A stretch of 64,000 nucleotides of DNA from Gemmatimonadaceae bacterium (GCA_035633115.1 DASQFN010000103.1:116239-180238); one strand, 5' to 3'; shown: positions 1-9,798, counted from the stretch's first letter. Made by a program: numbers and translations. The notes: generated by a model from the sequence alone, not told the origin.

Positions 1-23
1 CTTTCGGCACTGCGTCAGCTGAA

Positions 24-455
24 TTACCTCGTACCGCACTTCAGCGTTACGCGGTTGGCATCGCCCGGCATGTAGATGGCAAGCGCCGACGTCTTTGTAT
101 CTGCCGTGTTTCCACCCACCGCCGCGCCGATCACCTTCGTGGTCGCCTTCGACTCGGTGAAGTCATTGACGATAACTCCGTTCGCGCCGTTCTCGGCCGC
201 CTTCTTCTTGATCTGGGCCGTGATCTGGCCGTCGGTTGTCCATACCGAGTTGCCTTCGGCGTTTATCCATGTGAGCTCGTGATAATCGTATGGGACTTCT
301 GCGCGGCTCTTATAGACGTTGATCGCCTCGTCACATGTCGGGGCGCGGCTCATGCTCGGATTCACGTCTGTCGTCGTTGTGCGCACACCACACGCCGACG
401 CCGTCAACGCGGCGATAACGAGCGGCAGCACCCATTTGCTGTTGTTTCTTGTCAT
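24..455 (-). CDS. Small predicted lipoprotein, function unknown
   Basis: A 143-residue protein whose N-terminus is a lipoprotein signal: basic MTRNNSK, a hydrophobic stretch, then the lipobox-like TASAC (Cys about residue 22). The mature part is soluble and slightly charged, with GANGVIVNDF in the middle, a pattern seen in small envelope lipoproteins that handle surface or stress functions, but no family is recognised. On the minus strand a strong AAGGAGGAAG ribosome-binding site lies just before the ATG at 455, so the start is secure. It is divergent from the next lipoprotein across a gap of about 150 bp that should hold both promoters. Confidence 0.75.
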   Translation of the reverse strand: MTRNNSKWVLPLVIAALTASACGVRTTTTDVNPSMSRAPTCDEAINVYKSRAEVPYDYHELTWINAEGNSVWTTDGQITAQIKKKAAENGANGVIVNDFTESKATTKVIGAAVGGNTADTKTSALAIYMPGDANRVTLKCGTR

Positions 456-609
456 GGTTTCTTCCTCCTTGCTGAGTCAATGTCCCCAGAGCGTGGGGAG
501 AACAACACCTTATTTTGCAAGTAAGGGGCCGGGACCAGCATCTCGTTAACATTAGACAATGCAGCTCGAATAGCGGGTTTAAGACTTTGACGGAGGCCGT
601 GACAGCCGC

Positions 610-1020
610 ATGAAACACCGGTTTGGCGTAACGCCGCTCCTGCTGCTGCTCGTTGGCGCATCGGCGACCTGCGGGGGCTCGCTCACCGGGCCGGTAAGTC
701 CGGGAGACTGGGGAGGGGAGCACATCGGCCTGGTTGTCGCACAAAATGGGGCCACGGTCGAGTATGACTGCGCGAGCGGTACGATCGACCAGCCGCTAAT
801 GGCCGCGAAAGGACGGTTTACGGCTGTTGGAACCCACACACGCGGGCATGGTGGTCCCGTCAGGGAGGATGAGATTCCGGACAAGCACCCCGCCCGCTAC
901 GACGGCCGAATCGACGGAGCGACCATGGTTCTCGAGGTGACGCTGATCGACAGCGGCGAGAAGCTCGGCCGTTACACCCTCGTTCGTGGTCGATCTCCTC
1001 GCGTATTCAAATGCCTGTAA
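610..1020 (+). CDS. Small predicted lipoprotein, function unknown
   Basis: A 136-residue protein beginning MKHRFGVTPLLLLLVG with a signal peptide ending near ATCGG, so probably lipidated or secreted. The mature part contains WGGEHIGLVV, a single central Cys in EYDCASG and a C-terminal VFKCL, so one disulfide is possible. It may be a small calycin-like beta barrel, but that is only inferred from the alternating beta-strand pattern. It stands upstream of another small lipoprotein in the same direction and the two may be co-transcribed. No function is proposed. Confidence 0.65.
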   Translation: MKHRFGVTPLLLLLVGASATCGGSLTGPVSPGDWGGEHIGLVVAQNGATVEYDCASGTIDQPLMAAKGRFTAVGTHTRGHGGPVREDEIPDKHPARYDGRIDGATMVLEVTLIDSGEKLGRYTLVRGRSPRVFKCL

Positions 1021-1080
1021 CAGGTGTGAAACGGATAGCCGGTCTGCTGAAGGCGAGGCACCAGCGTTAGTTTTACGGTC

Positions 1081-1458
1081 GTGCGGCCAACATTTCTTGC
1101 GCTTGTCGCAGCGGTAATTGCCGCGGCCGGATGTGGCCGGGAACCGACCGATCCGTCGCGCACAGACTTCGCGGGCGTGTGGCAGTCGTTCGATCGCGAT
1201 CTCTACATCTACAATATCCGCATGGTGATCATCGAGCCGCAGCCCGGCATCGTAGTGGGACAGTGGACCGCTGACGGAAGGACGGACAACCTCTGCACGC
1301 CGGGAATCCCGTGTCGGGATTCCAGCATCATTCACGGGCGCAACGAAGTGTCCCAGGTAGTGCTCGGGCTTCTCGGTGCCGGCACGTTGTGGGCGAGCGA
1401 CCGAAAAGCGATCTGCTCAAGGGAATCATTCGCTCGCAAAACCAGAACTTTCACGTGA
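1081..1458 (+). CDS. Small predicted lipoprotein, probably frameshifted near its 3' end
   Basis: A GTG-started frame of 125 residues with signal peptide MRPTFLALVAAVIAAAGC and lipobox AAGC. The central part (FAGVWQSF, then VGQWTADGR) resembles small calycin-like secreted proteins. The last 25 residues in this frame lose that character. Shifting one frame at about 1375-1395 gives a continuation ending LLKGIIRSQNQNFHVTFTR with a stop at 1470-1472, which looks like a natural beta-strand terminus. A real frameshift mutation, or a sequencing error, is therefore likely and the intended gene would be 1081-1472. Function unknown. Confidence 0.5.
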   Translation: MRPTFLALVAAVIAAAGCGREPTDPSRTDFAGVWQSFDRDLYIYNIRMVIIEPQPGIVVGQWTADGRTDNLCTPGIPCRDSSIIHGRNEVSQVVLGLLGAGTLWASDRKAICSRESFARKTRTFT

Positions 1459-1525
1459 CGTTCACGCGATGACGCCGCGATGCTTCGCGGTGATCGCGCA
1501 ACCCAGATAACCCGGAAGACCCTAT

Positions 1526-4312
1526 ATGGCGGTGTCGCGGCGGTTTGCGGTGGTGAGCGTGGTAACGCTCATGTTCGTTGTTCTCACAATCGTGCCGACC
1601 TTCGTCGGTTTCGTGACGGATCTGTTCTGGTTCCGCGAGATCGGCTACGAGACAGTCTTCTTCACGGAGCTGACGACCAAGGTCACACTGTTTCTCGTCG
1701 CCGGCCTGGTGACCTACGCGTTCCTCGCGCTCAATGCGCGTCTTGCGCGCAGCGGCCCGGCGCGCGTGCCGGTTCTCTGGCGAATGAGTCCCGAGCTTCC
1801 GCCTGTGGACGTCGCTGCGTCGCTCTCGAAGATCGCAACTCCTCTCGTTCTGGTGCTGTCGTTTCTCTTTGCTCTTGGCGCAGCGGGAAGCTGGATGGAT
1901 GTGCTGAGGTACATGAACCGACTGCCCTTTGGCGTCACGGACCCCGTTTTCTCCCGAGACGTCGGATTCTACGTTTTCGTCCTGCCGGTCCTTGCTACGC
2001 TGCTCGGGAGTCTGAGAAGTCTGGTAATCCTCGCCTTGTTCGGCGTCGTCGTGCTCTATGTACTCCGCGGGCGAATCTCCCTTCCGCCGCAGAGGATCAC
2101 GCTTTCGTCACCAGCAGACGGTCACGTCGCTGCCCTCCTCGTCGGGTACCTCCTTCTGACCGCGCTCCAGATCTGGCTCGTTCGAATTCCGGAGCTGCTC
2201 TATTCCAACACCGGGCCGCTCGTCGGTGCGAGTTACACGGATCTCCACGCGAAGCTGCCGGCGCTTCACGCTGTCGCGGGAACCGCGATCATCGCCATCG
2301 GCCTCGTCATCTACGGAATGCTTCGCGGCAGAATCGTCTGGTTCACACTCGTTGGCGCGGCCGCGTATGTAATCGTGTCGATTCTCGCGGGCGGCATTTA
2401 CCCTTACTTCATTCAGCGATTCGTCGTCGCGCCAACAGAGCTCACACGCGAGCTGCCGCAGCTGCGCAATCACATCAATGCCACCCGCCAGGCATGGGGC
2501 CTCGCGAATGTCGAGACACGCGACCTCACGGGCGACGCCGGCCTGAGCCTCGACGATATCCGCGCGAACGCGGCGACTATCCAGAACGTACGGCTCTGGG
2601 ATCGCGCTCCACTGCTTCAGACATTCGGGCAGCTCCAGGAAATTCGCACATACTACGATTTCGTCTCGGTAGACGATGACAGGTACGTCATCGACGGTCG
2701 CTACCGGCAGGTGCTCTTGTCGCCCCGCGAGCTCAACGCGGCTTCACTCCCGAAGCGCACGTTCATCAACCAGCACCTGACCTTCACGCATGGGCTTGGG
2801 CTGACGCTTGGTCCTGTAAACGAAGTGACTGCCGAAGGTCTTCCGGTGCTCTACATCAAGAACCTTCCCCCGGTGTCGACTGTCTCGCTGAAAGTGACCA
2901 GGCCGCAGCTCTATTTCGGCGAGCTCACTGACGAGCATGTGTTCGTCAACACTGCACAACCGGAGTTCGATTACCCGTCGGGGAATGAGGACGTCTACAC
3001 GAGGTACAAGGGTACCGGCGGCGTTCGCGTCGGCGGATTCATAAAACGCTCACTTCTCGCGATGCGCTTCGGGGCGCTCAACATCCTGTTCTCCGGAGAC
3101 ATCACGAGCGAGAGCCGCGTCCTCTACAACCGGCAGATCGAGGGAAGGGTCAGGGAGGCGCTACCGTTCATAAGGTTCGACTCCGATCCGTATCTCGTGA
3201 TCGATACGAAGGGTGAGCTGTACTGGATCGTGGATGGATTCACGTCCAGCAGTCGCTATCCCTATTCGCAGCGGCTTGACGATGGCACGAGCTATATGCG
3301 CAACAGCATCAAGGTGACCGTCGATGCGTACAACGGGACGGTCACGGCATATGTAGCCGATCCTTCTGATCCGCTGATTCGAACATACGGAAGAATCTTC
3401 CCCGGAATCCTGAAGCCGCTGTCGGCGATGCCTACGGACATTCGTGCTCACATTCGCTATCCGCGCGATCTCTTCCGCGTCCAGACCGAGCTGTATGCAA
3501 CCTACCACATGGACGAGGCGAAGACGTTCTACAATCGCGAGGACCAGTGGCAGATCCCCGCCACTCCGGGCCAGAAGGAGGACGACGACCGATTCATGCG
3601 TCACCTCGTGATGCGTCTCCCTGACGAGAAGCAGGCCGAGTACATCTACATGGCGCCGTTCACTCCGCGTGGCAAGAACAATCTCGCTGCGTGGATGGTC
3701 GCCAGAAACGACGGCGCCAGCTACGGGCATCTCAGAGTCTATCGCTTTCCAAAGCAGAGCCTGGTCTACGGTCCGCTGCAGATCTCCTCGCGCATCAACC
3801 AGGACACAGACATCTCCCGCGAGCTCACGCTATGGGACCAGCGCGGGTCGCAGGTCATAAAGGGAGAGCTTCTCGTCATTCCGGTCGAGGAGGCGCTGAT
3901 CTACGTGCAGCCGATCTATCTTCGCGCGGAAGGCGGACAGATTCCCGAGCTCAAGCGCGTCGTCGTCGCGTTTCAGGACAGGGTAGTGATGTCCGAGACA
4001 CTGGAGAGTGGGTTGACGCGCTTGTTCGCCGGTCAGGGAGCGCTCGCGACGCGTCCAGGCGCGGCCGCAGTGCAGGCGGTGGCTGATACAGCACGACCGT
4101 CAACACTTGCGGGAGCAGCACCGGCGCCGCCCGCAACCGCGGGCACCGCCGCCGGGAGTGCCCCAGCCGTCAGCGCCTCACTCCTGCGGGAGGCGGAGGA
4201 TCACTATCAGCGCGCGATGTCCGCACAGCGAGCAGGAGACTGGGCGACGTACGGGCAGGAGATTCAGCGCCTTGGCGAGGTGTTGCGGCGGCTCAATGCG
4301 GGAGGCCGTTGA
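1526..4312 (+). CDS. UPF0182 family membrane protein
   Basis: A 928-residue protein of the UPF0182 (COG1615) family, whose biochemical role is not established. The first 300 residues hold about seven hydrophobic membrane segments, starting with VVSVVTLMFVVLTIVPTFVG. The family hallmark DLFWFREIGYETVFF follows the first one. The remaining 600 residues form a large, mostly hydrophilic extracytoplasmic region with typical family stretches such as LYWIVDGFTSSSRYPYSQ and WQIPATPGQ. An Ala/Pro-rich linker near residues 845-885 precedes a short helical tail. Family members are usually 900-1000 residues, so this looks complete. It is followed on the other strand by an HD-GYP gene relic that overlaps its 3' end. 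Confidence 0.9.
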   Translation: MAVSRRFAVVSVVTLMFVVLTIVPTFVGFVTDLFWFREIGYETVFFTELTTKVTLFLVAGLVTYAFLALNARLARSGPARVPVLWRMSPELPPVDVAASLSKIATPLVLVLSFLFALGAAGSWMDVLRYMNRLPFGVTDPVFSRDVGFYVFVLPVLATLLGSLRSLVILALFGVVVLYVLRGRISLPPQRITLSSPADGHVAALLVGYLLLTALQIWLVRIPELLYSNTGPLVGASYTDLHAKLPALHAVAGTAIIAIGLVIYGMLRGRIVWFTLVGAAAYVIVSILAGGIYPYFIQRFVVAPTELTRELPQLRNHINATRQAWGLANVETRDLTGDAGLSLDDIRANAATIQNVRLWDRAPLLQTFGQLQEIRTYYDFVSVDDDRYVIDGRYRQVLLSPRELNAASLPKRTFINQHLTFTHGLGLTLGPVNEVTAEGLPVLYIKNLPPVSTVSLKVTRPQLYFGELTDEHVFVNTAQPEFDYPSGNEDVYTRYKGTGGVRVGGFIKRSLLAMRFGALNILFSGDITSESRVLYNRQIEGRVREALPFIRFDSDPYLVIDTKGELYWIVDGFTSSSRYPYSQRLDDGTSYMRNSIKVTVDAYNGTVTAYVADPSDPLIRTYGRIFPGILKPLSAMPTDIRAHIRYPRDLFRVQTELYATYHMDEAKTFYNREDQWQIPATPGQKEDDDRFMRHLVMRLPDEKQAEYIYMAPFTPRGKNNLAAWMVARNDGASYGHLRVYRFPKQSLVYGPLQISSRINQDTDISRELTLWDQRGSQVIKGELLVIPVEEALIYVQPIYLRAEGGQIPELKRVVVAFQDRVVMSETLESGLTRLFAGQGALATRPGAAAVQAVADTARPSTLAGAAPAPPATAGTAAGSAPAVSASLLREAEDHYQRAMSAQRAGDWATYGQEIQRLGEVLRRLNAGGR

Positions 4313-4439
4313 CGGGCAATCGGATTTTCTGGGAGTTCAGTACAGACGCCGCCATCGGCTCGTAGCATCTGCTGTCCATGAGCGCATCGACGAGCGCGGG
4401 GTCGAAGTGCATTCCGCGCTCCTTTATCACCTCTCTCAT
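4293..4439 (-). pseudogene. Relic: C-terminal tail of an HD-GYP phosphodiesterase
   Basis: Reading the minus strand from 4439 gives 48 codons beginning MREVIKERGMHFDPALVDAL and ending in TGA at 4293-4295. The pattern ERGxHFDPxLVDAL is the characteristic last helix of HD-GYP cyclic-di-GMP phosphodiesterase domains. The catalytic HD and GYP motifs, and the rest of the protein, are absent upstream (to 4480 and beyond only non-homologous DNA and the GDPD gene are seen). It overlaps the last 20 bases of the UPF0182 gene. I read it as the 3' remnant of a deleted response regulator or HD-GYP gene; family assignment rests on motif memory. Confidence 0.55.
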
Positions 4440-4479
4440 GGGGGCACTTCGACTTGGGAGCCCTCCTAGCCCTTACAAG

Positions 4480-5262
4480 TCAGCGGGGCAGGAGGGCCCT
4501 CGCCCGGAGCATGGCGGCCGGATCATCACTGATGATCCCCTGTACACCCGCGAGCCAGAGGTCCGTTGCGACTCTGGTGTCATTGACCGTCCAGACGTGA
4601 ACTACGCAGTCCTGCTCCGGGGCGAGGCGCGCGAACCGGCGGACAGGCAGCGGGATCCCGTTGTAATGCATCGGGACGCACAGCGCCTTGTATGTAAATG
4701 GCGTCAGTGCACGCATGAGAATAATCTCTCGCATGAGGCGCATCACATCCGATCGCGAAGCCCCGATCGGTATCGCTGAATCCGTGAACGGCCTGAGCGC
4801 GGCGGCCTCCATGCTGTCCACCAGCACTCGTTGCTCAGCGTGACGACTCTCGATCACTCGCCGTGTTTCCTCGCCGGCGTTTACAGTCTTGATCTCTATC
4901 AGCGTAGGCGTAGCCGGAAAGGCTTCGAGCACTTCCTCGAGTGAGGGAATGCGGTGGCCGAGCCCGCGATACGGATAAGTCCTGCCGTTGTCCGGCGTGA
5001 AGCGCGCCCCGGCGTCGAGCTTTCGGAGCTCGTCGAATATCAGGCGCTCGACATCGCCGACGCCATCCGTGGTGCGTCGAACATGGGGATCGTGGAACAC
5101 CACCGCGACTCCGTCAGCCGACAGGTGCACGTCGAGCTCGATCGCGTCTGCGCCCGTGGCCACGGCCTGAGCAAACGACTCAATTGTGTTCTCAGGGGCG
5201 TACGCACGATTGCCCCGATGTCCGATGACGGGCCGGCAGCTGACGTCGATCAAAACGTTCAT
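4480..5262 (-). CDS. Glycerophosphodiester phosphodiesterase
   Basis: Hydrolyses glycerophosphodiesters to glycerol-3-phosphate and an alcohol. Counting from the ATG at 5262, the family motifs are all present: HRG (15-17), PEN (24-26), ELD (42-44) and HDP (57-59), the metal-binding and catalytic residues of the GDPD TIM barrel, followed by PSLEEVLEAF and a late VHVWTVND strand. No signal peptide, so probably cytoplasmic. The ORF extends to 5319, but that longer start would lie inside the hairpin terminator of the upstream TonB receptor gene, so the 5262 ATG (MNVLIDVSCRPVIGHRG) is preferred. Length about 260 residues is normal. Confidence 0.88.
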   Translation of the reverse strand: MNVLIDVSCRPVIGHRGNRAYAPENTIESFAQAVATGADAIELDVHLSADGVAVVFHDPHVRRTTDGVGDVERLIFDELRKLDAGARFTPDNGRTYPYRGLGHRIPSLEEVLEAFPATPTLIEIKTVNAGEETRRVIESRHAEQRVLVDSMEAAALRPFTDSAIPIGASRSDVMRLMREIILMRALTPFTYKALCVPMHYNGIPLPVRRFARLAPEQDCVVHVWTVNDTRVATDLWLAGVQGIISDDPAAMLRARALLPR

Positions 5263-5296
5263 GCGACGCGTGTGCGAGGTGGGCCTCCGAATGCAA

Positions 5297-5329
5297 ACGG
5301 AGCGGTACGCAGGGCGCACCGCTCCGTTG
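5297..5329 (-). terminator. Rho-independent terminator of the TonB receptor gene
   Basis: Perfect 11-bp inverted repeat (AACGGAGCGGT / ACCGCTCCGTT) with an 11-base loop. On the minus strand it follows the receptor stop codon by about 17 bases and is trailed by TTTGCATT. It separates the receptor from the downstream GDPD gene. Confidence 0.7.
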
Positions 5330-5345
5330 CGGCAGGCTCCTGCCG

Positions 5346-8171
5346 CTAGAACGTTACTTGAACCCGGGTCATGATGAGCCGCCCTATGAAGTTACCCTGA
5401 GTGAACTCGCGGTGCTTCTTGTTCAGGAGATTCGTGCCGTTGAGAGACCACACCACTCCGTTGACGAAGGACGGGCGAACCGACAGGTTCGCGTCCAGAA
5501 GGGTGTAGGGCTCGACCGGCCCGCCAACGAACGCGAGAGTGTTGAACCCATCCACGTGACGCTCGCGCACCTGCGCGCTCAAGCCCTTCACTTCGTCGCG
5601 AAAGTTTATCGCGAACGAGTGCTTGTTCGCCGGAGCATTGAGCGAGACGTCCTCTCTGGTCCCCAGATACGTCTTGGAGAACAGCTTTTTGTTCACCCAG
5701 GAGTAGGTTCCCTGTAGCGAGAACCCTCCGTCGAGCAGAAGCTCGCCGCCGAAATCGCTTCCGAGAAGGTTGATGCTCTTCTGGTAGCTGCGATAGGCGA
5801 GGACGACGTCGTTTCTGGCATTTGGAGTATCGAAGTTCACAACGCCGATGGGGCAGGCTGCTGGTGTAGCCAAGGCGCACGGGACCGTTGACGCCGGGTT
5901 GCTGCCGGGCAACCCGGTCGAGAGGTTCGCCGCTGTCCCACCGGCAAGCTGAGCCGCGAGGCTCGCGGGCAAACCCGTACCTTGAAGAGCGGCCTGGAAG
6001 AATGGGGTGAGCGACGCGCTCAAGTAGCCATTGAGAGCTGTTGGGTTCATGAATACAACCGGTGATTCAATCTGCAGCGGACCGACGAAATTCTGCCGGT
6101 TCTCGTGCCACAGATCCAGTGAGATTTGCAGCCGGTTCGCGAGGATTCCCTTGTACCCCGCCTCGATCGTGTTGTGAATCGTCGGCATCGGGCGATCGAT
6201 GTCCAGAAGCTGATCAGGCGACACCGGGAAAGCCGTTGAGCCGGGCCCAACCGAGGGAATTATCAGCGTCGTACCGACTTGCGCCGCAGTTGGACGGAGC
6301 GTGCCGAGGTAACTGCCCACTCCTGCCGCCAGAGCGGCTGCTGTTGGACCAGGAATACCGAACCCGGCGTAGGCCGCGGTGAGTCCGGCAACCAGGGTGC
6401 CCGCCCGCGCTGCGGCCACTGAGGTGACGAACGGATTCGCCGCCACAAAATCAGCGGTCGCACTCCCGCCAAACGAGTTGAATGTCTTCATGCAGAGTCC
6501 GCCGAGTCCGGCCGGGCAATCGCGTCGGAACTGAAAACCCGTGTTCGGCGTGCCTACTGCACGAACGTTGAGAAGAGCATTACTAAGCCCGATGCGATCG
6601 AGAAAGAGGTTGTTCGTGCTGGGAGTCGAGAAGGCGCGATTGTAGATCAGCCTCAAGTTCTGGTTCTCAACCGGCTTGAACACCAGGGCGAGGCGCGGGG
6701 AGAAAACAGGATCATCGAGGCGGCTGTGCTTGTCGACGCGGGCCGCGGCGGTGACCTCAAACATCCGCGAGAGCTGCGTAACTGAATGGAGGTAACCTCC
6801 TACTTCCTTGATCTCGTCGTCGTCCTCGTTGTTGCCGTTGATCGTGCCTTCGGTCTTCGGCATCGTGTGGATGTAGTCGAAGCCATAGAGAAGCCGCTCG
6901 CGCGTCCCGAAGTTCAGCCCGTGCTGGGCCTGCGCAACGAACTGTTTTGACCTGTCGATGATGCACGCGTCATCACTGACGTCCGGGCAATTCGTCTGCG
7001 GCTGCACTTTCTGGAGCAGATAGGTTTCTCCCGCGTCGCTCGTATTGAGGAACACCTGTGCGAACAACTGCTTGAACCGGCCGCGCAGCTGATAGGTTTG
7101 ATAGACCCAGTCCTTCACCTGTGCGGGGCCGAGTCCCGTCGGCTCGACGACGCTCCCGGCCTGGCTGCGGCCGTAATTGGCAATTATTTCGCTGCTGGGC
7201 GTGGGCCGGAAATCCGCGCGTATTTCGCCGCCCTGGCGGTTGATGTCACGGTCCCGTGGCTTTCGCTCACCGATCGTGTCGGCAGCTAAAAAAGGCCACT
7301 CTTTTCCGCGAAACGCCTCGTACGCCACCTTGAATCCGAATTTCGGAGTAGGCGCCCACGCTGTGCGGATCGATCCGCGGAGCACGCTCTGATTGCCTCC
7401 ATCGACGGTGACCGTCGTGCCCTGTGTCGAGAACGGCGACTTGGTGAAGATGGCCATCACGCCGCTGGTGGTATTCGGGCCGTACAACGCCGCGCCGGGA
7501 CCAAGGACGACCTCGATTCGGTCGATGTCCTCCATGTTCGTCGGATTCAAATAGGGAATGTTGACGCGAAGAGACGGCACGAATGCGAACCGGTTGTCCG
7601 TCATCGTCATCATCGCGCCGGAAAAGATGTTGTTGAAGCCGCGGGCGACGATGTTCGAGCGCAAGAGACCGCCGCGAGCGACGTCAACTCCGGGCAGTGC
7701 CGCCACGTGATCCGCGACGGTAATGGCCGGGCGCTCGTTGATCTCCGCCGAATTGACGACCGATACAGACGCCGGCGCGTCGATGACTTTTTCGGGGGCG
7801 CGGGAGACGCCAGTGATAATTGTCTCGAGCTGCGTCGGAAGCTCGGCCATCGCAATGTCGACCGTTGCGGAAGCGCCCGCCCCGACAGTGATCCCTTCCC
7901 TCCGCGTCGGAGTGTAGCCGACGCGCCTTGCCTCGACCGTATAGGTTCCGGGCGCAACGTCGGAGATCCGGTAATTGCCATTCTCGTCGGTTGCGGCGCC
8001 TCCCGCGTTTCGAATCCCGGCCAGCACGCGCACTCCGGCGCTGGCGATGCCTGCGCCCGTGCCTGCGTCAGTGACCCTTCCAGTAATCGTCCCGTTTTGC
8101 GCCGCCGCCGGCAATGCAAATAACGTCACGGCAATACCAGTCAGAAGCCTGCGTACGTTGAGTGCGAACAT
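5346..8171 (-). CDS. TonB-dependent outer-membrane receptor with CarboxypepD_reg domain
   Basis: A 941-residue outer-membrane receptor, likely energised by TonB, for import of an unidentified ligand. From the ATG at 8171 there is a signal peptide (FALNVRRLLTGIAVTLFALPAAAQ). A CarboxypepD_reg Ig-like domain follows at about 25-115 (GTITGRVTDAGTGAGI, then GTYTVEARRVGYTP), then a plug domain with VADHVAALPGVDVARGG and IEVVLGPGAALYGPNTTSGV. The beta barrel ends in the aromatic LIMTRVQVTF. The NTEAG-like barrel segments and late TNLLNKKHREF are typical. The ORF opens 84 bases upstream, but that extension lacks signal-peptide character. Transcribed divergently from the acetyltransferase gene. Confidence 0.92.
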   Translation of the reverse strand: MFALNVRRLLTGIAVTLFALPAAAQNGTITGRVTDAGTGAGIASAGVRVLAGIRNAGGAATDENGNYRISDVAPGTYTVEARRVGYTPTRREGITVGAGASATVDIAMAELPTQLETIITGVSRAPEKVIDAPASVSVVNSAEINERPAITVADHVAALPGVDVARGGLLRSNIVARGFNNIFSGAMMTMTDNRFAFVPSLRVNIPYLNPTNMEDIDRIEVVLGPGAALYGPNTTSGVMAIFTKSPFSTQGTTVTVDGGNQSVLRGSIRTAWAPTPKFGFKVAYEAFRGKEWPFLAADTIGERKPRDRDINRQGGEIRADFRPTPSSEIIANYGRSQAGSVVEPTGLGPAQVKDWVYQTYQLRGRFKQLFAQVFLNTSDAGETYLLQKVQPQTNCPDVSDDACIIDRSKQFVAQAQHGLNFGTRERLLYGFDYIHTMPKTEGTINGNNEDDDEIKEVGGYLHSVTQLSRMFEVTAAARVDKHSRLDDPVFSPRLALVFKPVENQNLRLIYNRAFSTPSTNNLFLDRIGLSNALLNVRAVGTPNTGFQFRRDCPAGLGGLCMKTFNSFGGSATADFVAANPFVTSVAAARAGTLVAGLTAAYAGFGIPGPTAAALAAGVGSYLGTLRPTAAQVGTTLIIPSVGPGSTAFPVSPDQLLDIDRPMPTIHNTIEAGYKGILANRLQISLDLWHENRQNFVGPLQIESPVVFMNPTALNGYLSASLTPFFQAALQGTGLPASLAAQLAGGTAANLSTGLPGSNPASTVPCALATPAACPIGVVNFDTPNARNDVVLAYRSYQKSINLLGSDFGGELLLDGGFSLQGTYSWVNKKLFSKTYLGTREDVSLNAPANKHSFAINFRDEVKGLSAQVRERHVDGFNTLAFVGGPVEPYTLLDANLSVRPSFVNGVVWSLNGTNLLNKKHREFTQGNFIGRLIMTRVQVTF

Positions 8172-8302
8172 CAGCGGCGCCCTCGTGTTTGGGAAGAAAA
8201 ATGCAGGCGATGCGGCGGCCCAATGATCACCGTCCCGCTGCCTCGCGTGCGCCATACCTAAGGACGTACGCTTCTCGCGTCAAGACTAGACCGTGTTGCG
8301 AG

Positions 8303-8337
8303 ATACGCGTATCCGCCAAAGTACGTAGAACTCGTAC
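8303..8337. promoter_or_regulatory. Two palindromes in the divergent promoter region
   Basis: ATACGCGTAT (8303-8312) is a perfect 10-bp palindrome. Nine bases on, GTACG-N7-CGTAC (8321-8337) is an inverted repeat. Both lie in the 249-bp gap between the divergent receptor (start 8171) and acetyltransferase (start 8421), so they could be operators. No regulator is encoded next to them. Confidence 0.3.
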
Positions 8338-8420
8338 ATTCGTGACGTAGCTCCCCCCGCCGAAAAGACTTGCCGCGACCGGTAACGCGCGCGATTGTTG
8401 AAGATCGGAGGAGTCGACAG

Positions 8421-9719
8421 ATGGCCACGACGATCGGAATTCCCCCAGCGACCGGACCAGAGCATCCGCGGGCAGAATCCGTCGGCCCGGTCGCCTCGAC
8501 CGTGATTCCGCAGCCGCCGAAGGGCGAGCGGTTGATATCCCTCGACGTGTTTCGCGGGCTCACAATCGCCGGCATGCTGCTTGTGAACAATCCCGGCACC
8601 TGGGGCGCGATCTATCCGCCGCTCGAGCACGCCGCATGGCACGGCTGGACGCCCACCGACGTCATCTTCCCGTTCTTTCTCTTCATCGTCGGGATTACGA
8701 CTCACATCTCGATCGCCTCGCGCCGGGCGAAGGGCGACGACGACGCCGCGATCGTAAAACAGATTCTCCGGCGCGGCGGACTGATCTTCCTGCTGGGGTT
8801 CCTGATGTCGCTCTTCCCGTTCTACCAGTGGGGGACCATCGAAGGCATGGCCAATCCGTCGATACTCGACCGCATCGTCCATCGCTGGGAGCACGTGAGG
8901 ATACTGGGAGTTCTCCAGCGGATCGGCCTTGTCTACATCGCGGCCGGCCTCCTTTCACTGAAGACTACGCTCAAGCAGCAGATTGTGATCGTCGCGGCGC
9001 TACTATATGGATACTGGTTCGCGATGACGCTCATCCCGGTCACCGGGACCCTTAATGGAGTCCCGGGGCGTTACATCGGCGCCCTGTTGCTCGGGAATCC
9101 AAGCGAGACTCTGGCCGCCCATCTCGACCGGGCGATCCTCGGACTCAGCCACATCTGGTCGGGCAGCGTGACGTACGACCCCGAAGGGCCGTTCTCCACG
9201 ATCCCCGCCATTGCAACGGCGATGCTCGGCATCTTTGCCGGCAGATGGATTGCCGACCGCCGGCCTCTCATCGAGCGGATCGCGGGCCTGTTCGCGATAG
9301 GGAGCATTGGAATGGTCGTCGGACTTATGTATAACTGGTCCTTCCCGATCAACAAGAATCTGTGGACCAGCTCCTACGTCATCTTTACGGCGGGAATGGC
9401 CTGCGTGACTTTGGCAACGACCATGTGGCTCATCGAATGGCGGAACATCCGCTGGTGGACGAAGCCGTTCGTGATCTACGGAATGAACCCGATCGTGGCG
9501 TTCGTGGGCTCGGGCGTCCTCGCGCGCTGCATCTACACGCTGTGGAAGGTCCAATACAACGGAAAGCCGACGCCGGTCGAGAGCGTCATCTACAAATCGG
9601 TCTTCGAGCCGTGGCTCGAGCCCCGCAACGCCTCGCTCGCCATGGCGCTGGCGACCGTGCTGTTCTGGTTCGCGATCCTCGCGTGGATGTACCGAAAGAG
9701 GATCTTTCTCAAAGTCTAG
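8421..9719 (+). CDS. HGSNAT-like multi-pass membrane acyltransferase (DUF5009/COG4299 type)
   Basis: A 432-residue polytopic membrane protein related to heparan-alpha-glucosaminide N-acetyltransferase, which transfers acetyl groups across a membrane to amino sugars. Diagnostic motifs are [20 protein letters not shown] near residue 38, [18 protein letters not shown], and [18 protein letters not shown] near the C-terminus, with about ten hydrophobic helices between. The ATG at 8421 has GGAGGAG nine bases upstream and is preferred to the ORF opening at 8370. The next gene, convergent, is a glucosamine-6-phosphate deaminase fusion, consistent with a role in amino-sugar or cell-wall sugar recycling; that link is inferred. 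Confidence 0.85.
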   Translation: MATTIGIPPATGPEHPRAESVGPVASTVIPQPPKGERLISLDVFRGLTIAGMLLVNNPGTWGAIYPPLEHAAWHGWTPTDVIFPFFLFIVGITTHISIASRRAKGDDDAAIVKQILRRGGLIFLLGFLMSLFPFYQWGTIEGMANPSILDRIVHRWEHVRILGVLQRIGLVYIAAGLLSLKTTLKQQIVIVAALLYGYWFAMTLIPVTGTLNGVPGRYIGALLLGNPSETLAAHLDRAILGLSHIWSGSVTYDPEGPFSTIPAIATAMLGIFAGRWIADRRPLIERIAGLFAIGSIGMVVGLMYNWSFPINKNLWTSSYVIFTAGMACVTLATTMWLIEWRNIRWWTKPFVIYGMNPIVAFVGSGVLARCIYTLWKVQYNGKPTPVESVIYKSVFEPWLEPRNASLAMALATVLFWFAILAWMYRKRIFLKV

Positions 9720-9798
9720 ACGCCTATCCCTTTGCGGTTGACTCTAGTGGTCGGATGGATCTGTCCAACAACGAGTGCAGAGCCCAGGCGCGCAGACG

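Noticed and set aside
1480..2679. A 399-residue plus-strand frame
   Set aside because: Shifted frame over the UPF0182 gene; Arg-rich without motifs.
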